From Mesorhizobium terrae (GTDB lineage Bacteria; Pseudomonadota; Alphaproteobacteria; Rhizobiales; Rhizobiaceae): a stretch of DNA of 64,000 nucleotides. The position numbers were made by a program, and so were the translations under genes. The notes under the pieces are model-generated. The model did no database searches. It saw only the letters and a list, made by a program, of their open reading frames with translations, and had not been told where the DNA came from. The stretch lies in assembly GCF_008727715.1 (NCBI RefSeq), contig NZ_CP044218.1, forward strand, positions 62,001-126,000. The letters are read 5' to 3'. This document shows positions 42,113 to 55,347 of this stretch, in pieces; positions within the stretch are counted from its first letter, which is position 1, and the number at the start of each line of letters is the position of its first letter.

Positions 42113-46193
<4,081 letters not shown>

Positions 46194-46368
46194 GGGCTGC
46201 GCCGCGACGCATCGGATGCTCGGTAGGCTGCGGTAACATGATCGTTGCGCAGCCTATCTTCATAGGGACGCCTATCGTTAACCTTTTATTAAACATTTAG
46301 TTGACCCGGGCCGCCATCATCGCGTTAGCTAAGGCTGACAATGGTGTCGTTGCGTGGCGGTGACGGTG

Positions 46369-47088
46369 ATGTTGCGTGGGTTTGTGGTTGGCGCCTTTTT
46401 GGCGCTGCTTGGCGGAGTTACGTCAACGAGCGCCGGGCCTGTCGGATCGCAAGGCGGCAAGGACGCCTATATTCTATCCTTCGATCGATACGTGAAAGAC
46501 TTCCAGACGGCGTCGGCCCGCAGCATGGTCGTCGGCTCTGCGAGCTTCGCCGCCACCGGCGGCAAAACCAGTGTTCCCTATGGCTGGATGGATTTCTGCG
46601 GGCGGCGACCGGAAGAGTGCAAGGTTCCGTCCCTGCCGGCGAAGAGCCTGAAGCTGACGCGCGAAACCTGGAACGAGCTCGATCGCATCAACCGGCAGGT
46701 GAACGGATTTATCGTCCCAGAGGGCAATCTCGAACATTGGGGCACGCGACTGGATCACTGGGATTACCCCGTCGACGGCAAGGGCGATTGCAAGATCTAC
46801 GCGCTCTTCAAGCGCAAGCTGCTTCTCGACGCTGGATTTCCGCGCCAGGCGCTGCTGATGACGATCGTGCACGACCTGAACGGAGAAGGTCACACCATTC
46901 TCACGGTAAAGACGGACCGGGGCGAATTCGTTCTCGACAACCTCGCCGACGTCGTGCGGCCGTGGGATGCGACGGGCTATTATTTCGTCAAGCGCCAGTC
47001 GCAGCAGAACCCGAACATCTGGCTGTCGATCAACCTGCGTGGCAATGCGGCCGTGGCCGCCGAGAAACACCGCCAGTTGACGAACTGA
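46369..47088 (+). CDS. Secreted transglutaminase-like cysteine proteinase (BTLCP)
   Basis: A 239-residue protein with a signal peptide (MLRGFVVGAFLALLGGVTS). The BTLCP core has Cys in GKGDCKIYALFKR, His in GEGHTILTVKT and Asp in VLDNLADVV, forming a papain-like triad. The conserved lead YGWMDFCGRRPEECKVP is also present. Exported BTLCP proteins are common in alphaproteobacteria, and some process adhesins (LapG-like). ATG 46369 is chosen over GTG 46354 and 46360 since it starts the signal peptide. Confidence 0.88.
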   Translation: MLRGFVVGAFLALLGGVTSTSAGPVGSQGGKDAYILSFDRYVKDFQTASARSMVVGSASFAATGGKTSVPYGWMDFCGRRPEECKVPSLPAKSLKLTRETWNELDRINRQVNGFIVPEGNLEHWGTRLDHWDYPVDGKGDCKIYALFKRKLLLDAGFPRQALLMTIVHDLNGEGHTILTVKTDRGEFVLDNLADVVRPWDATGYYFVKRQSQQNPNIWLSINLRGNAAVAAEKHRQLTN

Positions 47089-47461
47089 TCGGGCTCCCCT
47101 TCAAGCCTCGTACGCCGCTTCCTGCGGCCGTAGGACGTCACCGCGACTACCTCTCACGGCCAGCAGGCCGATAACTCGCGGCCAAATCGGGCCGGCAAAG
47201 GTCGCCCCAATATCACCTTGCTTGCGGGCAGTAGCGAACGGTTTTCCCCGGCGAACGGCACCTCCTTGTTAAAACGGATCTCCTTCTTCGGGGAGATCCG
47301 CCGAGAACCGATGGCCAAGCTCGGTCGCTTTCGCCAGACCACGCCTTTCCGGATCTTGTCGGCCACCCGCCCGGCAATCCCGGTCCACCGGTTTTTCCCG
47401 AAAATCAGGCTGGACGAGATTACTTGCATATGCAAATATTGTTTTAAGGGTGAACTAATTC
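47089..47461. other. 373-bp intergenic region before the oxidoreductase-transporter operon
   Basis: No gene seen. It holds an 8-bp hairpin GGATCTCC/GGAGATCC at 47276-47283 and 47292-47299, which may end the BTLCP transcript, and a palindromic operator candidate at 47424-47435. The last 60 bases are AT-rich. Confidence 0.6.
47424..47435. promoter_or_regulatory. Perfect 12-bp palindrome, candidate operator
   Basis: TTGCATATGCAA lies 26 nt before the start codon of the oxidoreductase gene that heads a seven-gene operon, in an AT-rich promoter. The size fits a GntR- or LacI-type dimer site. No such regulator is encoded beside the operon. Confidence 0.5.
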
Positions 47462-49030
47462 ATGACCAAATATGACGCCATTCTCATTGGCGCGGGGCAC
47501 AACGCACTTGCCTGTGCCGCTCATCTCGCCAAGCGCGGCTGGAAGGTTGGTCTGTTCGAAGCAGCCGATCTCCCGGGAGGCGCAGTCAAGACGCTCGAAC
47601 TGACCGAGCCTGGCTTTCGCCATGACCTCGCGGCGATGAACCTCAGCCTGTTCGCGGGCTCGGCCTTCAACCGGACCTATGGCGCGGAACTGACCCGGCT
47701 GGGACTGGAATTCGCCCCTGTGCAGGATTGTTTCGCCTCGGTCTTTCCCGATGGCCGCTGGCTCGGCGTCTCCACCGACCCTGCCGCTACCACGGCGCGT
47801 ATCCGGGCCTTTTCGACGCGCGACGCCGAGACCTGGGAAGGTCTGATCAAGGCGTTTCCGGCACGCGCCGAGCGACTGTTCTCCATTCTCGGCGCGCCCA
47901 TGAAAAAGCGTGCACTTGCACGTATCCTGTTCACGCTGCTGCGACGGGACGGACTTTCGGGCACGCTCGATCTGGGGCGCTTCCTGCTGTCCTCCCCACG
48001 AGCCTGGTTGGACGAGACTTTCGAGAGTTCCGAGGTCAAGGCGTTGCTGGGCGCCTGGGGCATGCATCTGGATTTTGCTCCCGATATCGCCGGCGGCGCC
48101 GTCTTCCCCTACCTCGAAGGCATGGCCAACCAGAACTTCGGCATGGTGCTGGGCAAGGGCGGAGCGGACACCATCGTCAAGGCGCTCGCCGCCATGGTCG
48201 AGACGCATGGCGGCACCATCGAATGCAACGCCCGCGTCGAGCAATTGGTGGTCGAAGGCGGCCGCGCCGTCGGCGTGGTCCTGGCTGACGGGCGCCGCAT
48301 CGAGGCCAGCCGCGCCGTCGTCGCAACCATTTCGCCGCGCGCCCTGGCCGGGCTGCTGCCACAAGGGTCCGGCAATGCCCGTTTCGATCGCAAAGTGCGT
48401 GAATTCCGGCATGCACCCGGCACGATGATGATCCACCTAGCGGTGGACTCGCTGCCGGACTGGGCGGACCCGGCGCTACAACGTTTCGCCTATGTGCATG
48501 TCGCACCTTCGCTCGACGTGATGGCGCGAGCCTATCAGGAAGCGCAGGCCGGGCTTCTACCCGCGGAGCCGGTGGTCGTGGTTGGGCAGCCGACGGCGAT
48601 CGACCCCAGCCGCGCACCGGACGGAAAACACGTTCTGTGGCTGCAGACGCGCGTCGTGCCGGCCGAGATCAAGGGCGATGCCGCGGGCATCATCACGGAC
48701 CGCGACTGGGAAACGGTGCGGGAAGCCTACGCCGACCGGGCGATCTCGATCATCGAGCGCTATGCACCTGGGCTCTCGGCAAAGATTATCAAACGTACAG
48801 TCATGAGCCCGCTGGATCTCGAACGCGGCAATGCCAATCTGGTCGGCGGCGACCAGATCTGCGGTAGCCATCATCTCGCGCAGAATTTCCTTTTCCGCCC
48901 GGCTCCCGGCTTTGCCGACTGGAGCACGCCGGTGCGTAATTTCCACCTGGCGGGCGCGGCAACCTGGCCCGGCGCCGGCGTCGGCGCGGGTTCGGGTTTC
49001 CTTCTCGCCAAACAGCTGGCCGGCGGCTGA
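47462..49030 (+). CDS. FAD-dependent oxidoreductase, phytoene-dehydrogenase-like (CrtI/PYROXD2 type)
   Basis: A 522-residue flavoprotein. The dinucleotide motif GAGHNALACAAHLAKRG is at residues 10-26, followed by LPGGAVKTLELTEPGF. The C-terminal FAD closure is GAATWPGAGVGAGSGFL. CrtI-like enzymes desaturate or isomerise, and the relatives in transporter operons are believed to be amine or amide oxidases. AAGGGTG precedes ATG 47462. It is the first gene of an operon with a RidA protein and a peptide-type importer, which suggests oxidation of an imported nitrogen compound. Confidence 0.85.
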   Translation: MTKYDAILIGAGHNALACAAHLAKRGWKVGLFEAADLPGGAVKTLELTEPGFRHDLAAMNLSLFAGSAFNRTYGAELTRLGLEFAPVQDCFASVFPDGRWLGVSTDPAATTARIRAFSTRDAETWEGLIKAFPARAERLFSILGAPMKKRALARILFTLLRRDGLSGTLDLGRFLLSSPRAWLDETFESSEVKALLGAWGMHLDFAPDIAGGAVFPYLEGMANQNFGMVLGKGGADTIVKALAAMVETHGGTIECNARVEQLVVEGGRAVGVVLADGRRIEASRAVVATISPRALAGLLPQGSGNARFDRKVREFRHAPGTMMIHLAVDSLPDWADPALQRFAYVHVAPSLDVMARAYQEAQAGLLPAEPVVVVGQPTAIDPSRAPDGKHVLWLQTRVVPAEIKGDAAGIITDRDWETVREAYADRAISIIERYAPGLSAKIIKRTVMSPLDLERGNANLVGGDQICGSHHLAQNFLFRPAPGFADWSTPVRNFHLAGAATWPGAGVGAGSGFLLAKQLAGG

Positions 49031-49091
49031 CGGCGACTAGCAACAAAAAGGCCCGCTGTTTGAGGCGGGTTCAAGAGGCAGGAGGAACAAT

Positions 49092-49493
49092 ATGAAGCGC
49101 AAGGCAATCAACCCGGACAGCATGTATCAATCGCTGCCGTTCGGCTTCTCTCATGCCGTGGAGCAGAACAGCGGACGCACCCTGCATTTGGCCGGCCAAG
49201 TCGCCTGGAACAGCGCCGGCGAGCTCGTCGGCCCTGGCGATCTTGCCACGCAGGCACGCCAGGCGCTGGCCAATCTCAAGGCCGTGCTGGCGGAAGTGGG
49301 CGCCATGCCCGCCGATGTCGTTCGGCTGAGGACCTATGTCGTCAACCATACGCCCGACAAACTCGGCCCGATCACGGCCGAGATCGCAGCCTTCTTTGGC
49401 GACGCCGCGCCGGCAGCCAACACCTTGATTGGCGTCCAGACACTCGCAATGCCGGAATTTCTCATCGAGATCGAAGCCACCGCAGCACTCTAG
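49092..49493 (+). CDS. RidA-family protein
   Basis: A 133-residue trimeric enamine/imine deaminase family member. LHLAGQVAWNSAGELVGPGD, QARQALANLKAVLAEVGAMP and VRLRTYVVNH are typical. The canonical catalytic arginine position appears in the VRLRTYV strand. RidA proteins hydrolyse reactive imines made by amine-oxidising or PLP enzymes. It lies 61 nt after the FAD oxidoreductase gene with GGAGGAA upstream, so it may clear that enzyme's imine product. Confidence 0.9.
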   Translation: MKRKAINPDSMYQSLPFGFSHAVEQNSGRTLHLAGQVAWNSAGELVGPGDLATQARQALANLKAVLAEVGAMPADVVRLRTYVVNHTPDKLGPITAEIAAFFGDAAPAANTLIGVQTLAMPEFLIEIEATAAL

Positions 49494-49549
49494 TTGCGCG
49501 GCATCGACCGCCTCACGTCACAACGATCAAAACAATGGGGAACACAAAC

Positions 49550-51085
49550 ATGAACGGACATCCAAATCGACGCACCCTGCTTAAATTGGCCGGCGCTGGC
49601 GTAGCAGCGGCGAGCCTGACGCTGCCTGGCAAAGTGTTTGCCGCGGGCAAGGACGAACTGACCATCGCCTACAACGTCAACCTGCCCTCGTGGGACCCGA
49701 CGGTCGGCCCATCGGCGGTGAACCCGACGATCCAGGGTTTCTACCAGTCCGTCTTCGACATGTTCATTCACCAGAAGCCGGATCTCAGCTTCGCGCCGGG
49801 CCTGATCACCGAATGGGGCTGGAACGAAGACCGCACGAAAATCTTCCTGACCGTGCGCGAAGGCGTCAAATGGCATGATGGCAGTCCCTTCACCGCTGAA
49901 GACGTCGCCTGGTCGCTGGAACGGGCCGGCAAAGCCGAAACGGGAAATCCGATCCAGTTCGTCTGGTCGACTGTCGGGAACTTCAAGGTCAATGGCAACC
50001 GGATCGAGGCCGATGTGCTGCGGTTCGACCCGACCATCTTCAAATGGATGTCGTTCCTGACCGGCTACGTGCTTCCCAAGGCCTATTATGAAAAGGTCGG
50101 CGCCGCCGGTTTCGAGCAGAAGCCGATCGGCACCGGCCCCTATATGGTCGAGCGCTATGAACGCAACGCCTTTGTGCGATTGAAGGCCAATCCCAACTAC
50201 TGGAACGGCAAGCCGGACTTCGACACCGTCACCATCAAATTCGTCACCGACGCCGCCAGCCGCGTCGCCGAGATCGAATCCGGCAATTCCGACGTCACGC
50301 TGGAAATCCCTTACGAGGAGTATGACCGGCTGATTGCCGGCAAGCTCAAGGGCTCCTGCGAGACGGTGTCCGACATCGCTATGATCTTCATTTCCGATGT
50401 CGATCCGATGCTGGACAAGAATGTGCGCCTTGCCGCCATCCACGCCGTCGACAAGCAGCTTCTGATCGACCGCCTGCTGCGTGGCTACGGCGTGCCGCTG
50501 GCAACGCTCGATACGCCGGAATATGCGGCCTACGATGCCTCGATCAAGGTCACGCACGATGCCGAACTGGCCAAGAAATTGCTGGCCGCCTCCGGCTATT
50601 CGCCGGAAAAGCCGGTCAAGTTCAAGATCCAGACAACGCGCGGCTTCAAGCCGAAAGACTACGAGATGATCCAGGCGATCGTCGGCATGTGGCGCAAGGT
50701 CGGTATCGAGGCGGAGATCGAGGTTTACGAGATCGCCCAGCACTACGAGCTGCGGGCCGCCCACAAGCTGGCACCTGCCGCCTTCTATAATTGGGGCAAC
50801 TCCGTCGGCGACCCGACCACCTCGACCGGCTTCGCCATGTTCAACAAGAGCCCGCACTCGGGCTGGCATGGCCAGGCGCTGAGCGATCGCATCGGACCGC
50901 TGTGGGGCGAGAAGGACGAGGCCAAGCGCATCCAGGGCTGGAAGGATGTCGACCGCTACATCGCCGAGGAAGGGCTGGTGCTGCCGCTTCTGCAATTCGC
51001 GCAGCCCATCGTCCACCGCGACGGCCTGGTGGTGACGCCGCACAAGTCCGGCGCGCTGCTGCCGCATCTCATCCGCCGCGCCTGA
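49550..51085 (+). CDS. ABC transporter substrate-binding protein, oligopeptide/nickel type, Tat-exported
   Basis: A 511-residue periplasmic SBP_bac_5 protein with a twin-arginine signal (NRRTLLKLAGAGVAAAS, residues 6-22). It contains DELTIAYNVNLPSWDPTVGP, GVKWHDGSPFTAEDVAWSL and GTGPYMVERYERN, the standard class C signatures. Tat export means it folds in the cytoplasm, perhaps with a cofactor or for control of loading. ATG 49550 is chosen for the signal; an ATG at 49535 is also in frame. It captures the transported compound for the permeases downstream. Confidence 0.92.
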   Translation: MNGHPNRRTLLKLAGAGVAAASLTLPGKVFAAGKDELTIAYNVNLPSWDPTVGPSAVNPTIQGFYQSVFDMFIHQKPDLSFAPGLITEWGWNEDRTKIFLTVREGVKWHDGSPFTAEDVAWSLERAGKAETGNPIQFVWSTVGNFKVNGNRIEADVLRFDPTIFKWMSFLTGYVLPKAYYEKVGAAGFEQKPIGTGPYMVERYERNAFVRLKANPNYWNGKPDFDTVTIKFVTDAASRVAEIESGNSDVTLEIPYEEYDRLIAGKLKGSCETVSDIAMIFISDVDPMLDKNVRLAAIHAVDKQLLIDRLLRGYGVPLATLDTPEYAAYDASIKVTHDAELAKKLLAASGYSPEKPVKFKIQTTRGFKPKDYEMIQAIVGMWRKVGIEAEIEVYEIAQHYELRAAHKLAPAAFYNWGNSVGDPTTSTGFAMFNKSPHSGWHGQALSDRIGPLWGEKDEAKRIQGWKDVDRYIAEEGLVLPLLQFAQPIVHRDGLVVTPHKSGALLPHLIRRA

Positions 51086-51137
51086 GCGTGGAACACTGCT
51101 GGCCGGGCTTCCGCGCGGCCAGCAGCACAATCCAATC

Positions 51138-52148
51138 ATGATGCTCGTTCGCGTTACCCTCTCCCGGCTCTTGACCACGCTGATCACCCTGTTCGGCGTG
51201 GCGGTGATCGTTTTTGTCGTCATCCGCGTGGTGCCCGGCAACCCCATCGCCATGATGCTGCCGCCCGGCGCGTCCGAAGCCGATATCGACCGATTGAAGA
51301 CACTCTACGGTCTCGACAAATCCATCATCGAGCAATTCGCCATATGGCTTGGTAACGTGCTGCATGGCGATTTCGGCACTTCGATCTCGACACGCCAGCC
51401 GGTGTTGTCGCTGGTGCTCGACCGGTTGCCGGCGACACTCGAACTGTCGCTCATGGCACTCGTTATCGCAGTGGTCATCGGAGGGACACTGGCGATCGTC
51501 GGCACGCGCCTGCGCGGCCGCAAGGCGGAGGTCGGCATCGATGTCGCCAACGGCATCGGCCTGTCCGTGCCCGACTTCCTGTGGGGGCTGGCGCTGATCC
51601 TGCTGTTCGGCGTGTTGTGGCCGATCTTCCAGATTTCGGGCCGAGTCTCGCCCAGACTGGAGCTGCCCTTTACCAGCCAATTCTACCTGTTCGAGAGCAT
51701 CTTGCGTTTGCGCTTCGACATCACTGCGGACCTGCTCGGCCACATGTTCATGCCGGCACTGGCACTGGCGCTGCCGCTGGCGGCGATCATCTCGCAATTG
51801 CTCAAGCAATCGCTCAAGGAAACCGTCAATCTCGACTATTCCGTGCTTGCCCGCACCAAGGGTTACTCGGAAACAAAGGTGATCCTGTCGGAAGCCCTGC
51901 CGAACTCGATCCTGCCAACGCTAACACTGGTCGGCGTGCAATTCACCTTCCTCATCGGCGGCACCGTTATCATCGAGCGGCTGTTTTCCTATGAGGGATT
52001 GGGCAACATGGCGATCGACGCGGTCATCAACCGCGACCTGCCGCTGATCCAGGGCATCGTCATTCTGTTCGCCATTTTGTTCACCTTCATCAACCTCGCC
52101 GTGGACATGACATACGCTTTTCTGAACCCGAAGCTGCGCCATGCTTGA
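51138..52148 (+). CDS. ABC transporter permease, DppB/OppB type
   Basis: A 336-residue inner-membrane permease with six helices. It has the N-terminal DppB signature VIVFVVIRVVPGNPIAMMLPP and the cytoplasmic EAA loop KGYSETKVILSEALPNSILP. It starts 52 nt after the binding protein gene and overlaps the second permease by eight bases. It forms the channel with the DppC-type partner. Confidence 0.93.
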   Translation: MMLVRVTLSRLLTTLITLFGVAVIVFVVIRVVPGNPIAMMLPPGASEADIDRLKTLYGLDKSIIEQFAIWLGNVLHGDFGTSISTRQPVLSLVLDRLPATLELSLMALVIAVVIGGTLAIVGTRLRGRKAEVGIDVANGIGLSVPDFLWGLALILLFGVLWPIFQISGRVSPRLELPFTSQFYLFESILRLRFDITADLLGHMFMPALALALPLAAIISQLLKQSLKETVNLDYSVLARTKGYSETKVILSEALPNSILPTLTLVGVQFTFLIGGTVIIERLFSYEGLGNMAIDAVINRDLPLIQGIVILFAILFTFINLAVDMTYAFLNPKLRHA

Positions 52149-52992
52149 CGGTCGCGGTTCGGTACGCCGGCGCACCGGCGCAAGGCTCTGGCTCTCCGGC
52201 ACGTGGCTGACACTGTTCGTGCTTGCGGCCATATTCGCACCGCTGATCAGTCCACATGACCCGCTGGCGCAGGACCTGATGCTGGGTCGCCTGCCGCCGG
52301 CCTGGATGTCCGGTGCCGAGCCGGGCTTCTGGTTAGGCACCGACAGCCTTGGTCGCGATGTGCTGTCGCGCATCATCCATGGCGCGCGTGTTGCACTCAT
52401 CGTCGCCCTGGTGGCCGGTACGGTCACCTGCCTGATCGGTTCCGCGCTCGGCCTCCTCGCCGGCTTCTATCGCGGCTGGGCCGATCGGGTGATCAGCCGG
52501 CTGGTCGACATCTGGATGGCATTTCCACCGGTTCTGTTCGCCATTCTCCTGATTGCCGTGCTGGGCACTGGCCTGACCTCGGTCATCCTCGCCATCGTCA
52601 TCATCGACTGGACACGGTTCTGCCGGGTGGTGCGGGCCGAAACGCTGAACCAGTCGAAGATGGATTATGTGCACAGCGCCAAGGTGGCGGGCTTCACCAG
52701 GCTACGGACACTGGTCGCCGAGATCCTGCCCAACGTGCTGCCGACCATCGTGGCGCTGCTGACCCTGGAAATGGGCATCGCCGTCATCGTCGAAGCGATC
52801 CTGTCCTTCGTCAACCTGTCGATCTCCACCGACCAGCCGACCTGGGGTGGCATGATCGCCGAGGGCCGCACCAGTATCTACCAGGCGTGGTGGGTGCTGG
52901 TGTTCCCGCTGATCGCGCTGTTCCTGACGGTGCTTTCGTTCGCGCAACTCGGCGAAGGCCTGCGCGAGCGCTTCGACCCGGTGCTGCGATGA
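52141..52992 (+). CDS. ABC transporter permease, DppC/OppC type
   Basis: A 283-residue permease with an N-terminal helix (WLTLFVLAAIFAPLISPHDP), the conserved FWLGTDSLGRDVLSRIIHGA, and the EAA loop KVAGFTRLRTLVAEILPNVL. ATGA-type overlaps join it to genes on both sides. It pairs with the DppB-type subunit. Confidence 0.93.
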   Translation: MLDGRGSVRRRTGARLWLSGTWLTLFVLAAIFAPLISPHDPLAQDLMLGRLPPAWMSGAEPGFWLGTDSLGRDVLSRIIHGARVALIVALVAGTVTCLIGSALGLLAGFYRGWADRVISRLVDIWMAFPPVLFAILLIAVLGTGLTSVILAIVIIDWTRFCRVVRAETLNQSKMDYVHSAKVAGFTRLRTLVAEILPNVLPTIVALLTLEMGIAVIVEAILSFVNLSISTDQPTWGGMIAEGRTSIYQAWWVLVFPLIALFLTVLSFAQLGEGLRERFDPVLR

Positions 52993-53879
52993 GCACTTTC
53001 CTGGAGATACGCGGACTTTCCGCCCGCCTGCGCGGCACCGAGCAACGACTGCTCCGCTCGGTCGACATCGCATTGCCCGCCGCGACCGTGCGCGGTCTGG
53101 TGGGCGAAAGCGGCGCCGGCAAGAGCATGATCGGCAAGGCGGTGCTTGGCATTTTGCCCAAGGCTGTCGAGATCATCGAGGGCGAGATTCTGCTGGATGG
53201 ACAGGATCTGCAGAAGGTTTCTCCGGCCGAACGGCGGCGGCTGATCGGTGCCAAGGCGGCGCTGATCCCGCAGGACCCGTTGACGGCGCTCAACCCGGTC
53301 CGGCGCATCGGCCCGCAGATCACCGACCGACTGGTCGATATCCTTGGCTGGACCAGGGCAGATGCCACGAACCGCGCCTTGGAAATGCTGGCGGAAGTGC
53401 GGATTCCCGAGCCAGAGCGCACCATGCGCCTCTACCCGCACGAACTGTCGGGCGGCATGCGCCAGCGCATCCTGATCGCTTCCGCCTTTGCCGCCGAACC
53501 GAAGCTGATCATCGCCGACGAACCGACGACGGCGCTGGACGTGACCGTGCAGAAGCAGATTCTCAAGCTGATCGGCGAGTTGCAGGTGCGCCACGGCACG
53601 GCCCTGCTTTTCGTTACCCACGACCTCGGCGTCGTCGCCAAGACATGCGACACGCTTTCGGTGCTCTATGCCGGCAAGGTGGTGGAGGACACCACAACCG
53701 AGCGTTTCTTCGCCGCTCCGCAACACCCCTATTCTTCCGCATTGCTTGCGGCGACGCCTCGCCATACCGATCCCTCCTCGTCGCTGACACCGGTACCGCC
53801 CGGCGTGCTCGATGTGGTCGCTGCCGAAGTCGCGGCAAGCGACGCGACGTGGCGCTCGTCGAGGAGCGCCCATGCCTGA
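52989..53879 (+). CDS. ABC transporter ATP-binding protein, DppD type
   Basis: A 296-residue ATPase. It has Walker A GESGAGKS at residues 39-46, IPQDPLTALNPVRRIGPQ (Q-loop), signature LSGGMRQR, Walker B LIIADEPTTALD and H-loop VTHDLGVVA. The C-terminal oligopeptide-type extension is short, and the usual four-cysteine cluster of DppD/OppD is not seen. It overlaps the DppC-type gene by ATGA and the DppF-type gene by eight bases. Confidence 0.92.
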   Translation: MSTFLEIRGLSARLRGTEQRLLRSVDIALPAATVRGLVGESGAGKSMIGKAVLGILPKAVEIIEGEILLDGQDLQKVSPAERRRLIGAKAALIPQDPLTALNPVRRIGPQITDRLVDILGWTRADATNRALEMLAEVRIPEPERTMRLYPHELSGGMRQRILIASAFAAEPKLIIADEPTTALDVTVQKQILKLIGELQVRHGTALLFVTHDLGVVAKTCDTLSVLYAGKVVEDTTTERFFAAPQHPYSSALLAATPRHTDPSSSLTPVPPGVLDVVAAEVAASDATWRSSRSAHA

Positions 53880-54663
53880 CAATATCTTCGAGATTTCGGA
53901 TCTTCGCGTCGATGTCGCCGACATGACACGCAAACCGCTGTTCGGTCCGGCACCCAGGCTGGAAATCCTGAAGGGGCTAACCTTCGACATTCCGCGCGGG
54001 GCGATCCTCGGCATTGTCGGCGGTTCGGGCTCCGGCAAGACGACGCTTGGGCGCACGCTGGTGCGGCTGGCCGAACCAAGCAGCGGCCAACTGCGGTTCG
54101 ATGGACGCGACATCAGTCAATTGTCCGACGCCGAACTCAGGCCGATCAGGCCGCGCATCCAGATGATCTTCCAGGACCCGATGTCGTCGCTCAACCCACG
54201 ACTGACGATCGGCCGCATCATTGCCGCGCCCCTGCGCGCGAAGGCCGGCGACAAGCGTGTCGCGGAGGCGCTTGAGCAGGTCGGACTGCCTGCCCATTTC
54301 GCCCGGCGCTACCCGCATGAACTGTCTGGCGGCCAGCGCCAGCGCGTCGGCATAGCGCGCGCCATCGCGATGCGGCCCGACTTCATCCTGGCCGACGAGA
54401 TCGTGTCAGGCCTCGACGTGTCGTCGCAGGCGCAGGTGTTGATGCTGTTGGAAGAACTGGTGAAGGCTCTTGGGCTGACGCTCGCCTTCATCAGCCACGA
54501 TCTCTCCGTCATCCGCCGCCTTTGCAGCCGGGTGATCGTGCTGAGCTCCGGTGAAATCGTCGAGGACGCGGCGACGACCGAACTGTTCGAGCGGCCCCAA
54601 CACGCCTATACCCGCGAGCTGCTCGACGCCATCCCGACGCCCGATCCAACCACTCGATGGTAA
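53872..54663 (+). CDS. ABC transporter ATP-binding protein, DppF type
   Basis: A 263-residue ATPase. It has Walker A GGSGSGKTT at about residues 50-58, QMIFQDPMSSLNPRLTIG, signature LSGGQRQRVGIARAI, Walker B FILADEIVSGLD and H-loop ISHDLSVIRRL. The usual Walker B Pro-Thr after Glu is replaced by Ile-Val, a mild oddity seen in some DppF proteins. It is the last gene of the operon and is convergent with the response regulator gene across a 42-bp gap. Confidence 0.92.
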   Translation: MPDNIFEISDLRVDVADMTRKPLFGPAPRLEILKGLTFDIPRGAILGIVGGSGSGKTTLGRTLVRLAEPSSGQLRFDGRDISQLSDAELRPIRPRIQMIFQDPMSSLNPRLTIGRIIAAPLRAKAGDKRVAEALEQVGLPAHFARRYPHELSGGQRQRVGIARAIAMRPDFILADEIVSGLDVSSQAQVLMLLEELVKALGLTLAFISHDLSVIRRLCSRVIVLSSGEIVEDAATTELFERPQHAYTRELLDAIPTPDPTTRW

Positions 54664-54699
54664 GCCGGTCCCGTCAGGTCGCCATTCGTTTGGACCGGC
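54664..54699. terminator. Inverted repeat between convergent genes, terminator-like
   Basis: GCCGGTCC (54664-54671) and GGACCGGC (54692-54699) form a perfect 8-bp stem with a 20-nt loop right after the last ABC gene. There is no long T-run, so termination is tentative. Confidence 0.45.
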
Positions 54700-54705
54700 A
54701 CTGTT

Positions 54706-55347
54706 TCAACGCGCTGTTCCGTGGATTCGATCGAACAGCCTGACCAGTTCCGCGAGCGTCCTGACCCCCATCTTTCGCATCAGGTGACCGCGGCGCACCT
54801 TGACCGTGATTTCGCTGATGCCCAGATCAGCGGCGATCTGCTTGTTGAGAAGCCCCTCCACCACCTGTCGCGCCACGTCCTGTTCGCCCGGCGTAAGCGT
54901 CTCCCAGCGCTGGCGCAGCTCGGACGCAGCCGCCGCCTGCTGGCGCCGGCCGCGGTCGATCTCGATGCCGTGGTGAATGGCGTCGAGCAGGTCCTGATCG
55001 CGGAACGGCTTGGTCAGGAATTCGATCGCGCCGTCCTTCATGGCTTTGACACCCATGGCGATGTCGCCGTGGCCCGTGATCATCACGGTCGGAAGATGCA
55101 TGCCCTGCTGCGCCATATGCCCAAGGAAATCCATGCCGCTCTGCCCCGGCATTCTGACATCAAGAACGAGGCATCCGGGCGCGTCGGCCAACTCTGAACC
55201 GAGGAACTCCTGCACCGAGGCGAAGGACCGGGTTCGCAGCGCGATCGACGCAAGAAGATCTTCCAGGGATTCGCGAACCGAGCGATCATCGTCGACGATG
55301 TAGACGATCGGCTGCGCTATCGCTGCGTCGGGCACTCTTGCGCTCAT
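54706..55347 (-). CDS. FixJ/NarL-type response regulator
   Basis: A 213-residue regulator. The receiver domain has acidic residues DDD at 19-21, the phospho-acceptor Asp63 in VLDVRMPGQSG, and the conserved lysine in FLTKPFRDQDLLDAI. A LuxR-type helix-turn-helix follows (LTPGEQDVARQVVEGLLNKQ, EITVKVRRGHLMRKM). ATG 55347 overlaps the kinase stop (ATGA), so kinase and regulator form one system of the FixLJ/TodST class. The targets are unknown, and the Mg2+ transport genes upstream on the same strand are candidates. Confidence 0.92.
   Translation of the reverse strand: MSARVPDAAIAQPIVYIVDDDRSVRESLEDLLASIALRTRSFASVQEFLGSELADAPGCLVLDVRMPGQSGMDFLGHMAQQGMHLPTVMITGHGDIAMGVKAMKDGAIEFLTKPFRDQDLLDAIHHGIEIDRGRRQQAAAASELRQRWETLTPGEQDVARQVVEGLLNKQIAADLGISEITVKVRRGHLMRKMGVRTLAELVRLFDRIHGTAR

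Noticed and set aside
49490..51253. A 587-codon open frame antisense to the binding-protein gene
   Set aside because: The sense strand encodes a full SBP_bac_5 protein with Tat signal; the antisense product resembles no family.
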